This document shows positions 1 to 13,089 of a stretch of 64,000 nucleotides of DNA, piece after piece. The notes below the pieces were generated by a model. The model was not told where the DNA came from. It saw only the letters and a program-made list of their open reading frames with translations, and ran no database searches. The stretch lies in contig NC_092862.1 in NCBI RefSeq assembly GCF_032062135.1, positions 62,415,401-62,479,400 of the forward strand, given 5' to 3'. How positions within the stretch are numbered: the stretch's first letter is position 1; every line of letters starts with the position of its first letter. Source of the DNA: Pyxicephalus adspersus (Eukaryota > Chordata > Amphibia > Anura > Pyxicephalidae). Both the position numbers and the translations under genes were made by a program.

Positions 1-449
1 GCCGGCGGAACACAAGATGCCGGCCGGCTTCTTACCGGTCCCGCTGGCACTCGACGAAGGACACCCGACGCTGGAGAGGGAGATCGGCGGACGACGATCG
101 ACGGAGGACGACGCTGGAACACGAACACGACGCTGGATGAGCACAGGGGGACCAGGTAAGTGGGGATGGGAAAAAACTCGGGGTTAACCATCCTAGCCGT
201 TTTTTTTTAACGGCTAGGAGGTTAAGCTGATTTTTGGTTTTTTTTATTTAATTTTATTAAAAATAATTTTTTTTTTTTACATGATTGTGTGTTTCAAACT
301 TTTTTTATAATAATGATATCCACTAGAACCTTTTTCTGACATATTTCTGTAAGTTACAGGTCTACAATTTAAAAAAAAAATTCATGAAAAACAGTGTACC
401 ACTTTTGGTACAGAAATCTAGACATCAGTGTAACGCCCAGGTGGTTAAG
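1..449. repeat. GC-rich to AT-rich interspersed element with TTAA boundaries
   Basis: The first 170 bp are strikingly CpG-rich, with three copies of gacgctgga (67, 110, 129). They are followed by an inverted repeat (TTAACCATCCTAGCCG ... CGGCTAGGAGGTTAA, about 183-224) and a T-rich stretch. The block ends GCCCAGGTGGTTAA at 435-448. TTAA at several edges suggests a piggyBac-like non-autonomous element or nested copies. The left end is cut by the window. The class is inferred. Confidence 0.5.
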
Positions 450-519
450 CGCTTCATTCAGTTCATGCTTAAATTTACTGATACTTGATAGTTATGTGTG
501 TTTAAAAATCACAGGTGTG

Positions 520-521
<2 letters not shown>

Positions 522-554
<33 letters not shown>
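522..554. repeat. (AT)n microsatellite
   Basis: An almost perfect AT dinucleotide run of about 33 bp. Confidence 0.95.
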
Positions 555-556
<2 letters not shown>

Positions 557-1254
557 AAATCTAATTTTGCAATACCAAACTAAACTCCTGAAATATATTC
601 ACGGATATGAAACAAACTTTAGCAAAAGCCTGGTTCTAGAGAATATATTTATATAGAAAAGAGATAACAAGAAATAATATTTTCAGAGCAAACCATCACT
701 AACATATTACATCATATCATGTTTTTAGAAAAAAAATAGTTATTGCATTATTGATAATGTGGTATATTATATAGGCTGTGCTAGATGCAATGTGATTAGA
801 CCACCATGGCAGATGATATATAATCCTCAATGAAGCATTAGGAAATTTATACACAGTGATTGGCCAACATAACAACCCTGTACATGATGGAACTCGTTTT
901 AAATGAATAATAATTTATGTTTCTGAAATTGTAAAGATAACAGTAAGGTGATAAAACCATAAAACAATCTCTGGTGTTTTTCATATATGAATCCACTGGA
1001 TGGCAGCATAGGACAAATTATACACCTAAACTTTAGGCAGCTCTTCTGTACCATTCAGTGGTGGAGCAATAAAATGGTTTTAAATGTTAATTATTACATG
1101 CTTTATGTTTTCCTTATGATTTATGTTGCTTTAACAATATATTTTGTACTCAGGTGTGTATATAAAGGAAAATACATACAAATGGAAGCAGTTCTGTTTC
1201 TCAAAAATATGAGGTACAGCCCCAAAGCCCCCTAAATTATATACTTATATAATT

Positions 1255-1300
1255 ATGATTATAATAAATAGGATTTATATAGCGCCTATATGTATTTGCT
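1255..1300 (+). repeat. Fragment of 'aggatttatatagcgcc' anuran repeat
   Basis: AATAAATAGGATTTATATAG followed by CGCCTATATG matches the core of a repeat common in frog genomes, usually preceded by ATT/ATA trinucleotide runs as here. Only a short fragment is present. Confidence 0.55.
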
Positions 1301-2591
1301 GCTTAAAGGCCTCAAGAACCAAAGAACCATGTCCACATTGTGTGAACTATCCATAAACTGAGGTTGATTTTCTAAAACAGTAGATGTTCACCCAAATCTT
1401 GAGAAAGATAATAAAAGCGGAAATCTTAATTGGTGAAGGCTCTCTTTTTCTAAGCAGAGAATGATTTATCTCTGATCATGTGCTGCTTATTAGCCCATCA
1501 TATCATTTGTTCTGGTTCTAAAGGTCATCTGTCAATTTGCAGATTACATTTATTTAAAATCACAGTTTGCATTTGCCAGTATGTCTCTCTATTTTTGCTG
1601 CTAGGAAACTTCAGAAACTCCCTGAATGTTTATGGCAATTACAGGTGAATCCGTGCAGGTGAATTTGCTTAGATTTACTATACCAGATAACTATACCCTT
1701 GTGTGCTATGCAGGAATCATGACACACATGGTGATCCATGCCAATCAGTAGAATGATCCAACAGCTTTCCATCTGCTAGAATGATTTCTGCATTACACCT
1801 GAGAGCCGGCTATACAGTACAATACCAGGTGTGATGAGATGAGCATCAGGCCAGGAACACCAATGTCATAGCACTACAAAGAAAGAAATGGGTGATAATG
1901 AAGCAGTTATAAATAAGGTAATATTTTATTCACTTAAAATACTCATATTCAAAAAAACACACACAAACACGATTGGATGCAGATTTACCTTTTTCACTAA
2001 ACTAAGTGAACATTTATTTTGCATAAAGAAAACACACTTTGTGAAATGAACATTCCCTTAAGCTTTATAAACAGTCATCCTAAAGTGTATTATTTACAGA
2101 GAGACAATGAATAGCCTAAGCAGTAGGAAATGCAAACATCTGAGTCATTTTGGCTAACTATCAGGAAATTGAGATTCTTCCCAGTGAATACAGAACACCA
2201 ACACAACCCAAGGAGCAGCAGCATGCCATGATTCATAGTAACCAGTCTGCTATCAACAACTGAAACATGATTGGTTGCTATGGGCTTTAGCACATCACCA
2301 CCAATTATATTATCATTGTTATATATTTAAAATTATTAATTATTTCTACCAGAGGATGTCTGGTGAATGTCAGATTCATTGTTTTATAAACAGAGTGTAA
2401 ATTAAATGTATGCCTAAAAGAGTTATAGATCTCACTATCAAAAAATTACATTTATAAAACGTATCAAGCTAATTTTTTTAAAAGACTAAATGTAAAAGAC
2501 TAATGATTAGAAATTGAACAAAAATATTGCATGGAACTCTCAAATTAATTTTTCTGAATAGTAAAAAAATAAAATAAAAAAAAAACATTTT

Positions 2592-2720
2592 AAATAAATA
2601 AATAAATATAGGTCCCTGTTTAATGTACATAGCTGTGTAATATGTTGGTGCTATATAAATCCTGTTTATGATTAATATTAATATTATAATTATCATAATA
2701 GTAATAATAATAATAGATAT
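2592..2720 (-). repeat. 'aggatttatatagcgcc' repeat, reverse orientation
   Basis: On the - strand it reads ATAAACAGGATTTATATAGC then ACCAACATATTACACAGC and CATTAAACAGGGACC. This agrees with the same family as at 1255 and covers more of its length. An AAT/ATT-rich tail lies at 2668-2720. Confidence 0.65.
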
Positions 2721-3330
2721 ACATATATATTATTAAACAACAAAGTAAATAGCAAAACATACAAATGTCACATCAGTCAACAGACCTGCTACGGCATTTG
2801 GCCTAGAAACATATAGAAATATAAAATTAATTAATTACAACAAAATTCATGATATATACGGTATGGTATATATACATACCTAAAACTCATTTAAAATATA
2901 ACAAAACATTAAAAGAAGAGAGAATTTTTTGTGAACATGGCTGTGCTGTGTGCTTGGCTGGCCCACCAGGGAACCAAAATAAACGGCAGTGCGCCCCAGT
3001 AATATGCCCCAAATCTTTGTGCCACATAGAGGTTACAGGTCATCCATAAGGCCATGTAGTAAGAATTTTGCCCCTTCTGTTAACACAAAAAATGACATAA
3101 AAATGGTTTTCCCCACTGTTACTGGTGGGCCCCAGGTTGACGGTCCAGTCCTGGCTGGATGTGGATTTCCAGCTTGGTTGTGATAAAGCAATGTACATAA
3201 ATCTGACATCTATCTGCAAAGAAGGAGAACACTCGATTATTTCCTTTTTGTACCTAATATATTCCCTCCAAACATGTAAATCTGAATCCGAGCACAAAAT
3301 CTCAACAATCGATCTGTAATATTAATAGTT

Positions 3331-3560
3331 TAGTTACATAGTAAGTCAGGATGAAAAAAGATATAAGTCCATCAAGTTCAACCACTCGGGAAAGAAACAT
3401 ATCCCAGATATAAAACCCTATGGACATAGTTGATCCCGAGGTATACTGTTAATAATTACCATTGTCACATCCTTTATTTCCTAAATCCTAATCACCCCAG
3501 TTATCACTATAGATTCTGGAGTTGTAATAAATCTCAGCTTGGATATTGCAGTCTGAGACC
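3331..3560. repeat. SINE-like repeat, 'ccatcaagttcaacc' family
   Basis: It starts GTTACATAGTAAGTCAGGAT, then GAAAAAAGATATAAGTCCAT and CAAGTTCAACC. The same module occurs reverse-complemented at about 12755-12915 in this window. It is a common anuran interspersed sequence; class assignment is uncertain. Confidence 0.6.
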
Positions 3561-4980
3561 AATGACCTGCCTACTGAATCCATTACAACTCAGGATACCG
3601 TTCTTCAGAAAGGTATATTATTTGTTTTTTCCAATCCTGCTGATTTCCTACTAAACGGCAGAAGCTTTTTTTCCAGGCCAGTAAACCTGCGTCAGATTAG
3701 GAGGAAATTTCTGTTCTTTAAATTTCCCCTTAACCTGATGGTATCTTTGAAGTGAATGCAGGTTTGCTGGTCTGGTGAAAAACGTACTGGCTTCAATAAA
3801 TCACCCCTGCTGTTACAAAGCTTTCTAGGGTTTCTGCTTCACAATTCAGAGTTACTTATCACAGTTCATGAGGAAATCCCAAGTTTCACTTCATTAGAGT
3901 GCACTGGCATAGAACATCAAATACAGTGAACTTAACAAGACACACTTAACAAATGCTGATAACATTACTGCCTGTGCTTGTGTGCCAGCTCCATGGGCCC
4001 CAATACACATAGACTTTATTTATTAGATTGCAGCTAAATGGTGGCATACAGATCATTACTTACTGCTGTACATTTTATAATCCATTGGTAAAATGTGACT
4101 ATGCAGGATTTCATTGATACACGGAATTACATCTATAAACTACTACAAATACCGGAAAGCTCTGCCTGCCAGGCTATGCTGCAGCTACATTACCATTACT
4201 ATTATTTACTAACCCTATTAGGCTTATTGCTTTTCTCCATGAAGAGGTCTATTTATAAATGTTTTACCCAAGGATCACCCAAATTTTATCCAGTCCTTAC
4301 AAATTTTAAAAACTTGATTTAACATTTTCTAATTCATTTTAATGTGAAATGTTGGATACAGGTCGGGTGTATCTTGGGGAAACATTCATAAATAGACAAA
4401 TATCAGGAGGAAATCATTAGGAGACACTTGGACATGGAAAGTGTTCACTCTGCGGTCTTACTTTACTACATATGTAAAACATTCAAATAATGCATTTTGT
4501 TACTATATGGTTAACAAAAGATGTACCACAGAACAAATATATATAATAAATATAAAAACATTATAAAAACAAATATAACTGTACCTAAAATAAATAAAGT
4601 GATCCAAACAAAAAAAAAAACATGTACATCATGGTTAGAAAACAACTCAGCATATGTACAGTTGTCAATATAATAATGTAATCTCTGTTCTAATTACCTG
4701 TGTATATAAATTTGTTTGGTGGCATGGGCTTGAACATTTGCAAATGTGCACAAAGATATACACATGTGCAGTACAATATTCTCCTGTACATGGTTCATTA
4801 GAGTTATTTACAAATAAGGTCTCGTATAATCTCTTTAGTTATAACTTTACAACTTTATACCTATGTGGTATACAATATGCACAAATAAAGTTGCTAGCGG
4901 TGGTTAGATCATTTTTTTTTTTTTGTTACATGCCTGACAGTCATTTAGATAGTGGAGCATACACACCATAGCAACTCCCA

Positions 4981-4988
4981 CATATATA

Positions 4989-5020
<32 letters not shown>
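4981..5020. repeat. Compound (TG)n(TA)n microsatellite
   Basis: A TG run of about 12 bp followed by a TA run of about 20 bp. Confidence 0.95.
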
Positions 5021-6647
5021 GCCTGTGTATGCTTGTTTTGGGTGCACAAGAACTCTCTCTACTGATGCCTCAAATGCCCTAATGAATCAACTTGTGTTGG
5101 TTTTTAATTTATTAAAATGAGTTTATCAACTTGTTCATGGAAACACAAAATAATAAGGATAATAATATTCATAACACAATTATTATTATCATCATCATTA
5201 TTTGTTTTGGCAACAAAAGCAAACATAACTTCAAAGCATTACAAGACATTTGAAATGAAATACAATGCAGATATTTTGTGCAAGGATCCATCAACATATC
5301 AAGTAATGCTAGTGACACTTTGACAGCTTTCTTTTTCTTTTCATGCCATCAGTCTCTTATTTTCATACCATTCCTGCTTGACCTATTTAGAGGTCACTCA
5401 CCTTGACATAAAATGTTCTCTGCCTTGTTTGGTGCATTACTCAAATCATGTGAAATATGATAGTGCATGCTACCACCTGTTACTGTGTTCATACATGGAC
5501 ATGGATAACAAATCATTACTTAAATGCATATGTATTAAAATTCACCTTGCTGGGTTTACCAGTGGGAGAAACAGACTTAGGTTTGAAGGATCTCCAACCA
5601 ATCATATTTTTCATGTTGCCAAAAATATATTCAAGTACTGTCCACAAACAACATATGATTTTGGTATGTATGAATATGTTTTTGGTTTGTAGGAGAAAAT
5701 CCATATAAATACCCTTACAACATAGTAGCTTGGGAGGGCGAAAAACTACTAGTACTACAAGGGTATTTAATAAATATTTATTACAGGTTACACCCATGAC
5801 ACTGAATTCATAGTGCATTACATATTGTCTAAAAAGAGCACAGCAGCAGCCTCTCTGATTAACACCATAAAGCCAGGCAGGGAAGGTGTTATCATTCCTG
5901 TGAATCTTTAAATTGTGTTGTACGTTTAAAGGGGAGCTGCTAAAGTGTTTTCAACAGACCAGCTAAAAGTACTAATAATACAAAATAATAATAATAATAA
6001 TACAAAATAATAATAATTGATGAATAAATGAAAAGGGGTCTAGAGCTCCCCCTACTGACTTAAAATGTAATTTGGAAACATTCAGATTTATTATTATATT
6101 TACCACACTATGTATTTATGTTTTTATTCTTTAACAAATATTAAAATATATGCAAAATCAATAATATCTTCCACTAAAATATAATTTACAGGAGGAACTG
6201 GTTAGCCACATTTTAATATTTTAAACCCCATTTCTATGTTTGTGGTAGTATTGTATTGCAGGCACTTTACTTTGCCAGACAGTCAGTTGTTAGGACAAAT
6301 TGTGCACAAGCCCATCTGGTCTTTCGGGCTGAACTATTTGGAAAATCCTGCAAACCAGATGCTGTTTTTGATGATGAGTTAATAAAGCTTTTATTCCCGC
6401 CTAAGGGGAACTGTGATCATACCTTAAAGAAAACGTGAGCAAAAATTGGTTTCATCTAAACTTTAATCTTCATATATTTTGGTTCCTCCTTTCCCATGGT
6501 ATCATCATATGTACGGAACTGGAATCCAATGAACAAAAGGGGCTTGCCAGGGACAGTAAGGCTGAGAAGGAAAGAGCTAGAATTTGCTGGAAACTAGACT
6601 CCAGCTAGGAAATAAAGCAGCTCCATCTGAATTGCTCCAGCTTCTAA

Positions 6648-6676
6648 TGCATACTGTGTGAAACATACAGTATGCA
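6648..6676. repeat. Perfect short hairpin
   Basis: TGCATACTGT (6648-6657) and ACAGTATGCA (6667-6676) are perfect complements. Pairing can extend inward by three more pairs with one wobble, leaving an AAA loop. It is too short for a miRNA precursor and may be a cruciform or a remnant repeat. Confidence 0.5.
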
Positions 6677-7699
6677 ATAAAATCAGAATAATTATCATAT
6701 TATATAATATCAGAATTATTTTTCAGTTTAGCATATTTTGGTATGTTACCCTTTACAGTTTATTCACTTTTTCAATGTATTATGAACAATGACATCTACA
6801 GTTGACAGGTTTATGTTGACATATACAGTCACCATAATCATCCCATAATAATTGGAAAAAATACTGATTGCTTTGTAGTACTTTGTCCAACAGTTGTCTC
6901 CTGTCTCTGAAATAGGATATCAAATTATATAAATAACTGAAAGGTATTCTACAAATTTAAGTTGTGAAAGGGGTTAATCTACTACTTCCTAACAGAGGGA
7001 GGAATAGAGATGGGAATTCTTGATATGCTCACTTTTGTAATGTATTACTATTTAATAAACATAGACAAAAGTCTTGAAGATCACAGATCATATTAGATAG
7101 GATGAGCAAATTTCTCTAATTCAGCTTTGCCTGAATTTTTGTAAAAATGGCATATTTTTAAAAGTAAAAATCTCAGTAAAATTCATAGAGTTAATGAGTA
7201 ATAGGAAATATTCTTTTTTTATAAGTTTAAAATTGTTCATAGCTTTATTATCACCCTTGTGTGAGGAGAGATCACGTTTGAGAGAGGCTGCTCCAAAGTG
7301 ATGATCAGAAACACCATTCATTTAAAAGGAGGTAATGTTCCCCACATTCCAAAAAGTGGTGCAAATATTTCAGTTTGAAGAAAGTTTGAAAAAGTAGCAC
7401 TGATCCTCACTGTGACCAATAAAGTTCTAATGACAAACTGATGATCTATAAATTGGTGATCATTCTGATAAGAACCTAATAAATATAGTGAAAAGGACAT
7501 GTAAATGTAAACATGGCTTTAATTTTAAAGGTGGTAATAAGCCTGAAAAGTGATGATCTTTTTAGCTGATTGACACATTAATAAATGATTATGGTTTTGA
7601 AGTTAAGCTAAAATCAGTCAGTGGTTGACAACCACACAGTTGACCGCTCCTAGGCACTCAATTTTATTCACCATACCTCATAGTAGAGGGGCCGAGATA

Positions 7700-7890
7700 C
7701 TGACATCCATTTATGAGCTGAATGCTCTAGTAAGCAGTTGCCATTCTCTTGTAAAATGTTGCCAAGGGTATTGGGTCATCTGCTGTTCCTCAGAACACTG
7801 TTAACCATTTTGCAAAGGTTTGCGATTGAAGTTGGAAAGTTTCCCATTCAAGTCTATGGAATCAATTTGGTAGCAAATTTGGTATCACTA
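7700..7890. repeat. Diverged interspersed repeat, 'cccattcaagtctatgg' type
   Basis: The segments GTTGCCAAGGGTATTGGGTC and TTTCCCATTCAAGTCTATGG resemble a repeat family frequent in frog genomes as I know them. The boundaries are approximate. Confidence 0.4.
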
Positions 7891-8884
7891 ATTTATTTCA
7901 ATGATAACCAGAGCTTTGGTGAAAGCAGTGTACCACAATGGTGCCAATATAAAAATAAGCATTCATGTGAACATGAGCCAAAAGACCACACCACCCTAAT
8001 ACTGCAATATTTATTATTATGTTGATAGCACAATGGCAAATTTAAAAAAAAATTGTATTATCCAATATTTTCAATAGGAGTGTAATTTGCTTTTAAAATA
8101 TGTGTTTTTATCAAAGGAAAGACAGTTTCAAATTCTTCAGAATGACATTTTTTACATGCAAATATTAAGGCAAAATATTACCATAATGTGGGTTAAATGT
8201 AAACACTTTTTTGCCTTGCTTTGCTTTGGTTGCCCTGCACCCAAACATCCTGCTAAGGTAATTAGCCTGAAACAAAAGAATCATTACAATCAGGTCCGAG
8301 CCATGAGTTGTAATTGTAATTTCTGTAAAGGTATATTTAAGGAAGTTATGTTGTGAAGCTCTGGGTGTTGTTTTCATATTTTGTAATGTCTGTAAGTAAA
8401 TATCTTGTAATACTGGAAAACCTCTTGTCTAATGTACAGCGTGATGCAGCTAGAGAAAAAAGTGATGATCCTTAATAATGATGACTGCCGTTCTCTACAA
8501 GACATTGTCCCTTTCCTTTACAATAAATACATCCACAATAAGGCAGGGTAGCCAGCAGAAATGTATGGGCCTCTGTATTAGGTAAACTTCCTGGCCCTCC
8601 TGCCCCAAATCTAAAAGTCTTTTGATTAGGACCAGGTATAAAGGTATTCCTTCCCCCCTTCCCTGGTAGCAGCCCTGCAATAAGGGGTAAATGCCCTTGT
8701 AGTGTCTTACTTAAGGAGGAGGATGGGAAAGTAGTTATTGGTTGTTGAGGTTGTCTGTATATGATTCTGTATATGATATAACCCTTTAAATGACACCTGG
8801 AAATACCTAATTGGCTAAATGAAATTTATGGAAACTGAGAACAGGGGTATGTGGCTATATTTTCATAAAAACACCACATGACAA

Positions 8885-9165
8885 CATTAAAGGACACTTT
8901 CTTGCAAAGTAGGCATTACACTGGAACTTACTTGATGCTACTTGCTGATCCCTAATATTAGGGGAAAAATCTTTTATTTTCAACCTAACATCAACAGTTT
9001 AAATGGTAATTATAATACATACTCCTGTATTAATAGTACTATTATAAAATACCCAAGTGAATATTATTATACAGATGGTTAGGATATAGCAAGAACAGCA
9101 TGTCTCAATATTTAGTACAAATAAAGATATCCCTGCATCTCACAGTTCTATGGTTTTCACAAATC
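8885..9165 (+). repeat. Interspersed repeat, copy A
   Basis: It shares ordered blocks with 12545-13030: 'actttcttg', 'cattacact.gaacttact', 'acttgctgatccctaatatt', 'attatacag.tggtt.g.atatagca' and 'catctcacagtt'. It lacks about 200 bp that copy B carries in the middle, so it approximates the uninterrupted state. Confidence 0.65.
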
Positions 9166-10092
9166 CAACCATCCATACCACCTGACAATGGCAGCAGGCA
9201 GATAGATCACTATTATTGTGAGCTTACACCCATTACAACCACTCCTATCTACATTTATTACTATAAGCCCAATTCTGCAAACTTTCATATCAACAAGCTT
9301 AACTTTAAAGAAAATTGTAATACATAATTAAACACTCATGTACAACAATAATACACAGATGGCTAATGTAGAATAAACAAAGCACAAACACCACCAACTG
9401 CTCTTTGTCAATGCAGACTTAAATGGTGTGTGTCGTGTAAGTATGTTCCTGTTGACCTTAATTAACCACTTGTACAGTGAACGTACATGTTGTCTACCTG
9501 AAATAATTTAAGACATGTACAATAAATAATTCAGCAGCCAGCATTCCACATATGCCATTACTTAAAAACGCATTTTGTAAAGCTTAGTTTTCATTTCACT
9601 AGTCTGGAGTAAAAAGTGAGAGCCTATGCTAGTTTTATCAGCAGCATTTTTAGTTTGTTTTCTTATGACTTGATGGTTAAATGTATTGAGCTCTATAGTG
9701 AATTTGCTTTGTTATCCTCTGCTATGTAAAGTACTTACTGTACAGTGAATGTGGTGCAGTGTAGAATTTCAAAGTAAAGTGCTAAGTATTGAGTAACATC
9801 TTGGCAAGTGATTCCACATTAGAAATAATGGGCCGTGCTGACTCTGAGTCACTGATGTGCCTTTTCTGTGATTTCTCATGAAATGGATTCCACTAAGCAC
9901 TAAAAATATAAAGCAGGGCTAATTAAACAGTATTTTACTACTGAAACCAGCTGACAAATCACAGTTGTATAAGATGATGAATCAGGATGCAAATTTAGCT
10001 TGGTGCAGTGTGTGGGCTCTTTTATAAAAAGAATATTTTGTTTCTCCAGCTAAAACTAAATGATCACTGCAAAGATTTCAGCATAAAGAGAA

Positions 10093-10266
10093 TGACCCTG
10101 ATTTTTTAAAGCTCTAAAAGACTGAAGAAGATAAACTATCATTGGAGAACTTGGGTAATTCAACAAACCTCGAATGGACTTCTTAAAAATAATTTGCTAG
10201 TAATTGGCAAGTGTTTTCAATCCATTCCAGGTTTGCTGAATTAACCTGACCCTTACCCAATCAGGG
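10093..10266. repeat. Foldback repeat copy 1, 'cctgatttattaaagct' family
   Basis: It starts CCCTGATTTTTTAAAGCTCT and contains the AGAAGATAAACTATCATTGG and GGTTTGCTGAATTAACCTG blocks. It ends near CAATCAGGG, complementary to the start. It is more diverged than the copy at 14544. Confidence 0.6.
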
Positions 10267-11730
10267 CAAAAAGATAGCTACTTTTGAAAGGCCAACTTGC
10301 ACCCATCAATGCTCAACTTTTCCACATTCCCTCATCCCTGTTTATCGGTTGGCACTCTAAAACACCTTTTACATTGGAGGTGGAAAACCACACTGTTAGC
10401 TTCTTCCAGGCGCATTACAATCTGTGACTTACTACACCGCAGGTTAGTTGCGTTTGCACTGGTGGTGTGGTTTCTCATTCAGGGGAGAAAATGCAATCTC
10501 ACAGACAGAAGTGATATGTCAATTTCAGGAACTTTTCTGCAACTGCAAAGAAACTGCAATCACATGCAAATATGAGCAAAATGATTCCAGATGGTTTGAA
10601 TGGTAGAATTAGAGAGTGAGCTTGAACATATAGTAAAATGCTGTGGTCAACTGCAGGTCTTAAATGGCCCTAAATCGAATCCTGTATAAGCTCTGTACCA
10701 GCCTAAACTTATGCCCAGGATTGACAACCTTCTTGCCAACCCACATGACCATGGTGACTTACTACTCAGCTCTCCTGATTACATCCTGGGAGAAAAAGGA
10801 AGGGTCATATCTTTATAGTAGTAGAAGTAGTGGCATGTTTTCCAATGGCTCTGACAGACAAATGGAGCAGAGAAGTAACACATCAAAGGTATGTATCAGT
10901 GAATAGGAAGGTGGCCTGTCAAGAAAGCCTGTCATTTTCTCTAAATAGGCAAAATGACATCTACACTTTAAAATGAACGTTTAAAAAGGATGTAATAACA
11001 GGATACAGCAGTTTACTTTTCAAAGGCCAATGTTAAATGTAACATGGTGATATCATACTGCACCAGTGTTGTGAATATCAGTACGTATAGGGAAATGTAT
11101 ATGTATTCTGCAAGTGTTAAGCTGTGTGTATGTGTGTTTGATGATAGTCATTATACACAGGGTCATTTAAAGTCTTCTCAATCACCATGATATCTACAAA
11201 AGTCCCTGACAGATTACCACACATGTACTGGAGTGACAACAAAGCCAAATAGAGTCTAGCAGACTCAGGAAAAGCCAGTTCTACTTCTTGATAGTTCTGC
11301 AACAAAAAAAACAATAGCTTCCAGAGTACTTGTCTGTTGAGGTGACAATCTGGTCAGGTGGTGCCATAAAAGTGGCAGAGATAAGGTTCTCTTATTGACA
11401 TCTGGTCCTTGATTTCCCCGCAATGTTATGTCAATACCAAAAGTTTGCTTCTGTCACAAACAATAGTTACATGTACATCGTTTCTTTAATGGTCCCATCA
11501 TTATAACAGTGCCCAAGATTAGACTATTCTTGTAAGCCATAAGGTGAAGTGTCACTGTGTAATAAGTCTTTAAAGGTAATGATGCGTTAATAGTATATCA
11601 GGCTTGTCTTCTAGAACAATAGGATGAAAAACAGGTTTGTGACTCAAAAATTTGGCTGAAAATGAGAGTGCTGGTGAGAAGAGATTTTATTTGACTGGCA
11701 GGGGAGACCCAACAAATCATTAATCTAGAC

Positions 11731-11941
11731 CAGGCATGGGCAAACTACGGCCCGCAGGCCGTATACGGCTTAATGGGGATGTTTCTTAGACCCTTTGGGT
11801 TTTCTGCGGCTCCGGCTCCGCCGCGGAACGCATCCCCGGATCTGAGCCTGCGATGCGAGAGTGGGCGGGTTGTGTCATAACCCCGCCCTTTCTGCCATCG
11901 ACCCGGCCCCTCTGCCAAATTGACAAGTTTGCCCACCCCTG
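11731..11941. mobile_element. hAT-type MITE with 8-bp target-site duplication
   Basis: The 211-bp element begins CAGGCATGGGCAAACT and its other end, reverse-complemented, begins CAGGGGTGGGCAAACT; 14 of 16 positions match. ATCTAGAC flanks it on both sides (11723-11730 and 11942-11949), a perfect 8-bp duplication typical of hAT transposons. The CAGGGGT...CAAACT tip is typical of the Charlie-like group. The interior is GC- and CpG-rich, unlike its surroundings, and has no transposase, so it is non-autonomous. Confidence 0.9.
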
Positions 11942-12429
11942 ATCTAGACCAAATAAGATTATTGTTTGTATTTAATTTGCTAGACTGGCAAAAAGATATT
12001 AGATTAATTTGATTCTCCTGGTGTTTTAAAAAGAAAGTAATATATTATCAACAAATATGTTGATATATTGTACAAACATGATCTCATGAACATTCAGCCC
12101 TGTGTTATTGCTTTATTTTCTTTCATTTAGACTCCAGTTATAGCAATTGTGAGTTTATAAACTCACATGGGTCTTTGTTGCACAAGGAAACAGGAATGAG
12201 TTCTGTGTATATTGGCACCAGTGTGAACAGAGAATTATGATTAGTTAGATGTGTTCCAAGAAAAGTGGAAACAGGTTTATTAAAGTCATGGTTTGAAGGA
12301 AGAAAGTACCTACTGCAAATGTGACTATAATATTAACAATAGTTGTTTCTTTGGCCAAAGTACCCAGTCCATTGCAATCCATGTGCTCAGACCATGTATT
12401 TATAGATGTATATAAATATATATACTTTA

Positions 12430-12430
<1 letters not shown>

Positions 12431-12467
<37 letters not shown>
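12431..12467. repeat. (AT)n microsatellite
   Basis: A nearly perfect AT run of about 37 bp. Confidence 0.95.
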
Positions 12468-12473
<6 letters not shown>

Positions 12474-12544
12474 ATTTGTCTAAATCAGTGGCAGGGAAGA
12501 CAACTGACTTGTGCTTCCAACCTATTTGCATGGTAAAAATAAAC

Positions 12545-13035
12545 ATCACTTTCTTGAAGAATATGCATTACACTAGAACTTACTGTGTAATGTGACCGTA
12601 ATGTGATGAAATTGCAAGGAAATTTCATGAATCTTACTTGCTGATCCCTAATATTAGGAGAGAGATCCCCTTTTCTACTAAGCTACCACCAGCATAGAAA
12701 ATTCTAATTGTAGTGTTTCTTCTACATTCAACATTTTTCAATACAATAATATTAATGATGAGATTGATTGTAACAGGGTTTTTTTTGCCTTCCTCTGGAC
12801 CAACTATGTCTTATAGGGTTTGTTATCTGGCATATGTTTATTTCCCTAGTGGTTGAACTTGATGGACGTTTGTCTTTTTTCAACCTAACCTGATATGTAA
12901 CTATGTAACTATGATAATCTGTTGATTAATATTATACAGGTGGTTTAGATATAGCAGTTAGGAGCCCGAATGTCTCCCCATTTAGAACACATAAAGGTAT
13001 CTCAACATCTCACAGTTTCCTGACTTTCTGATCTC
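12545..13035 (+). repeat. Interspersed repeat, copy B, with nested insertion
   Basis: This is colinear with copy A at 8885-9165 at both ends, but carries an additional segment at about 12755-12915 that contains GTTGAACTTGATGGACGTTT and TTTTTTCAACCTAACCTG. That segment is the reverse complement of the SINE-like module at 3331. The insert ends in a TATGTAACTATGTAAC tail. Confidence 0.6.
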
Positions 13036-13048
13036 ATTATACAAAAAT

Positions 13049-13050
<2 letters not shown>

Positions 13051-13088
<38 letters not shown>
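13051..13088. repeat. (TA)n microsatellite
   Basis: A perfect TA run of about 38 bp, directly following repeat copy B. Confidence 0.95.

Positions 13089-13089
<1 letters not shown>

Larger units (their letters stand above)
450..3330. other. Upstream intergenic DNA
   Basis: AT-rich sequence with an (AT)n array and two copies of the 'aggatttatatagcgcc' repeat in opposite orientation. The open frames here are short and lack similarity to known proteins. No gene is supported. Confidence 0.7.
3561..8880. other. Upstream intergenic DNA
   Basis: AT-rich sequence with a (TG)n(TA)n array (4981-5020), ATA trinucleotide runs (5978-6015), a small perfect hairpin (6648-6676), and a diverged repeat near 7700-7880 containing the 'tttcccattcaagtctatgg' segment. 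No gene is supported. Confidence 0.65.

Noticed and set aside
11745..11936. A 63-codon - strand frame
   Set aside because: It lies wholly inside the hAT MITE and has no protein similarity.
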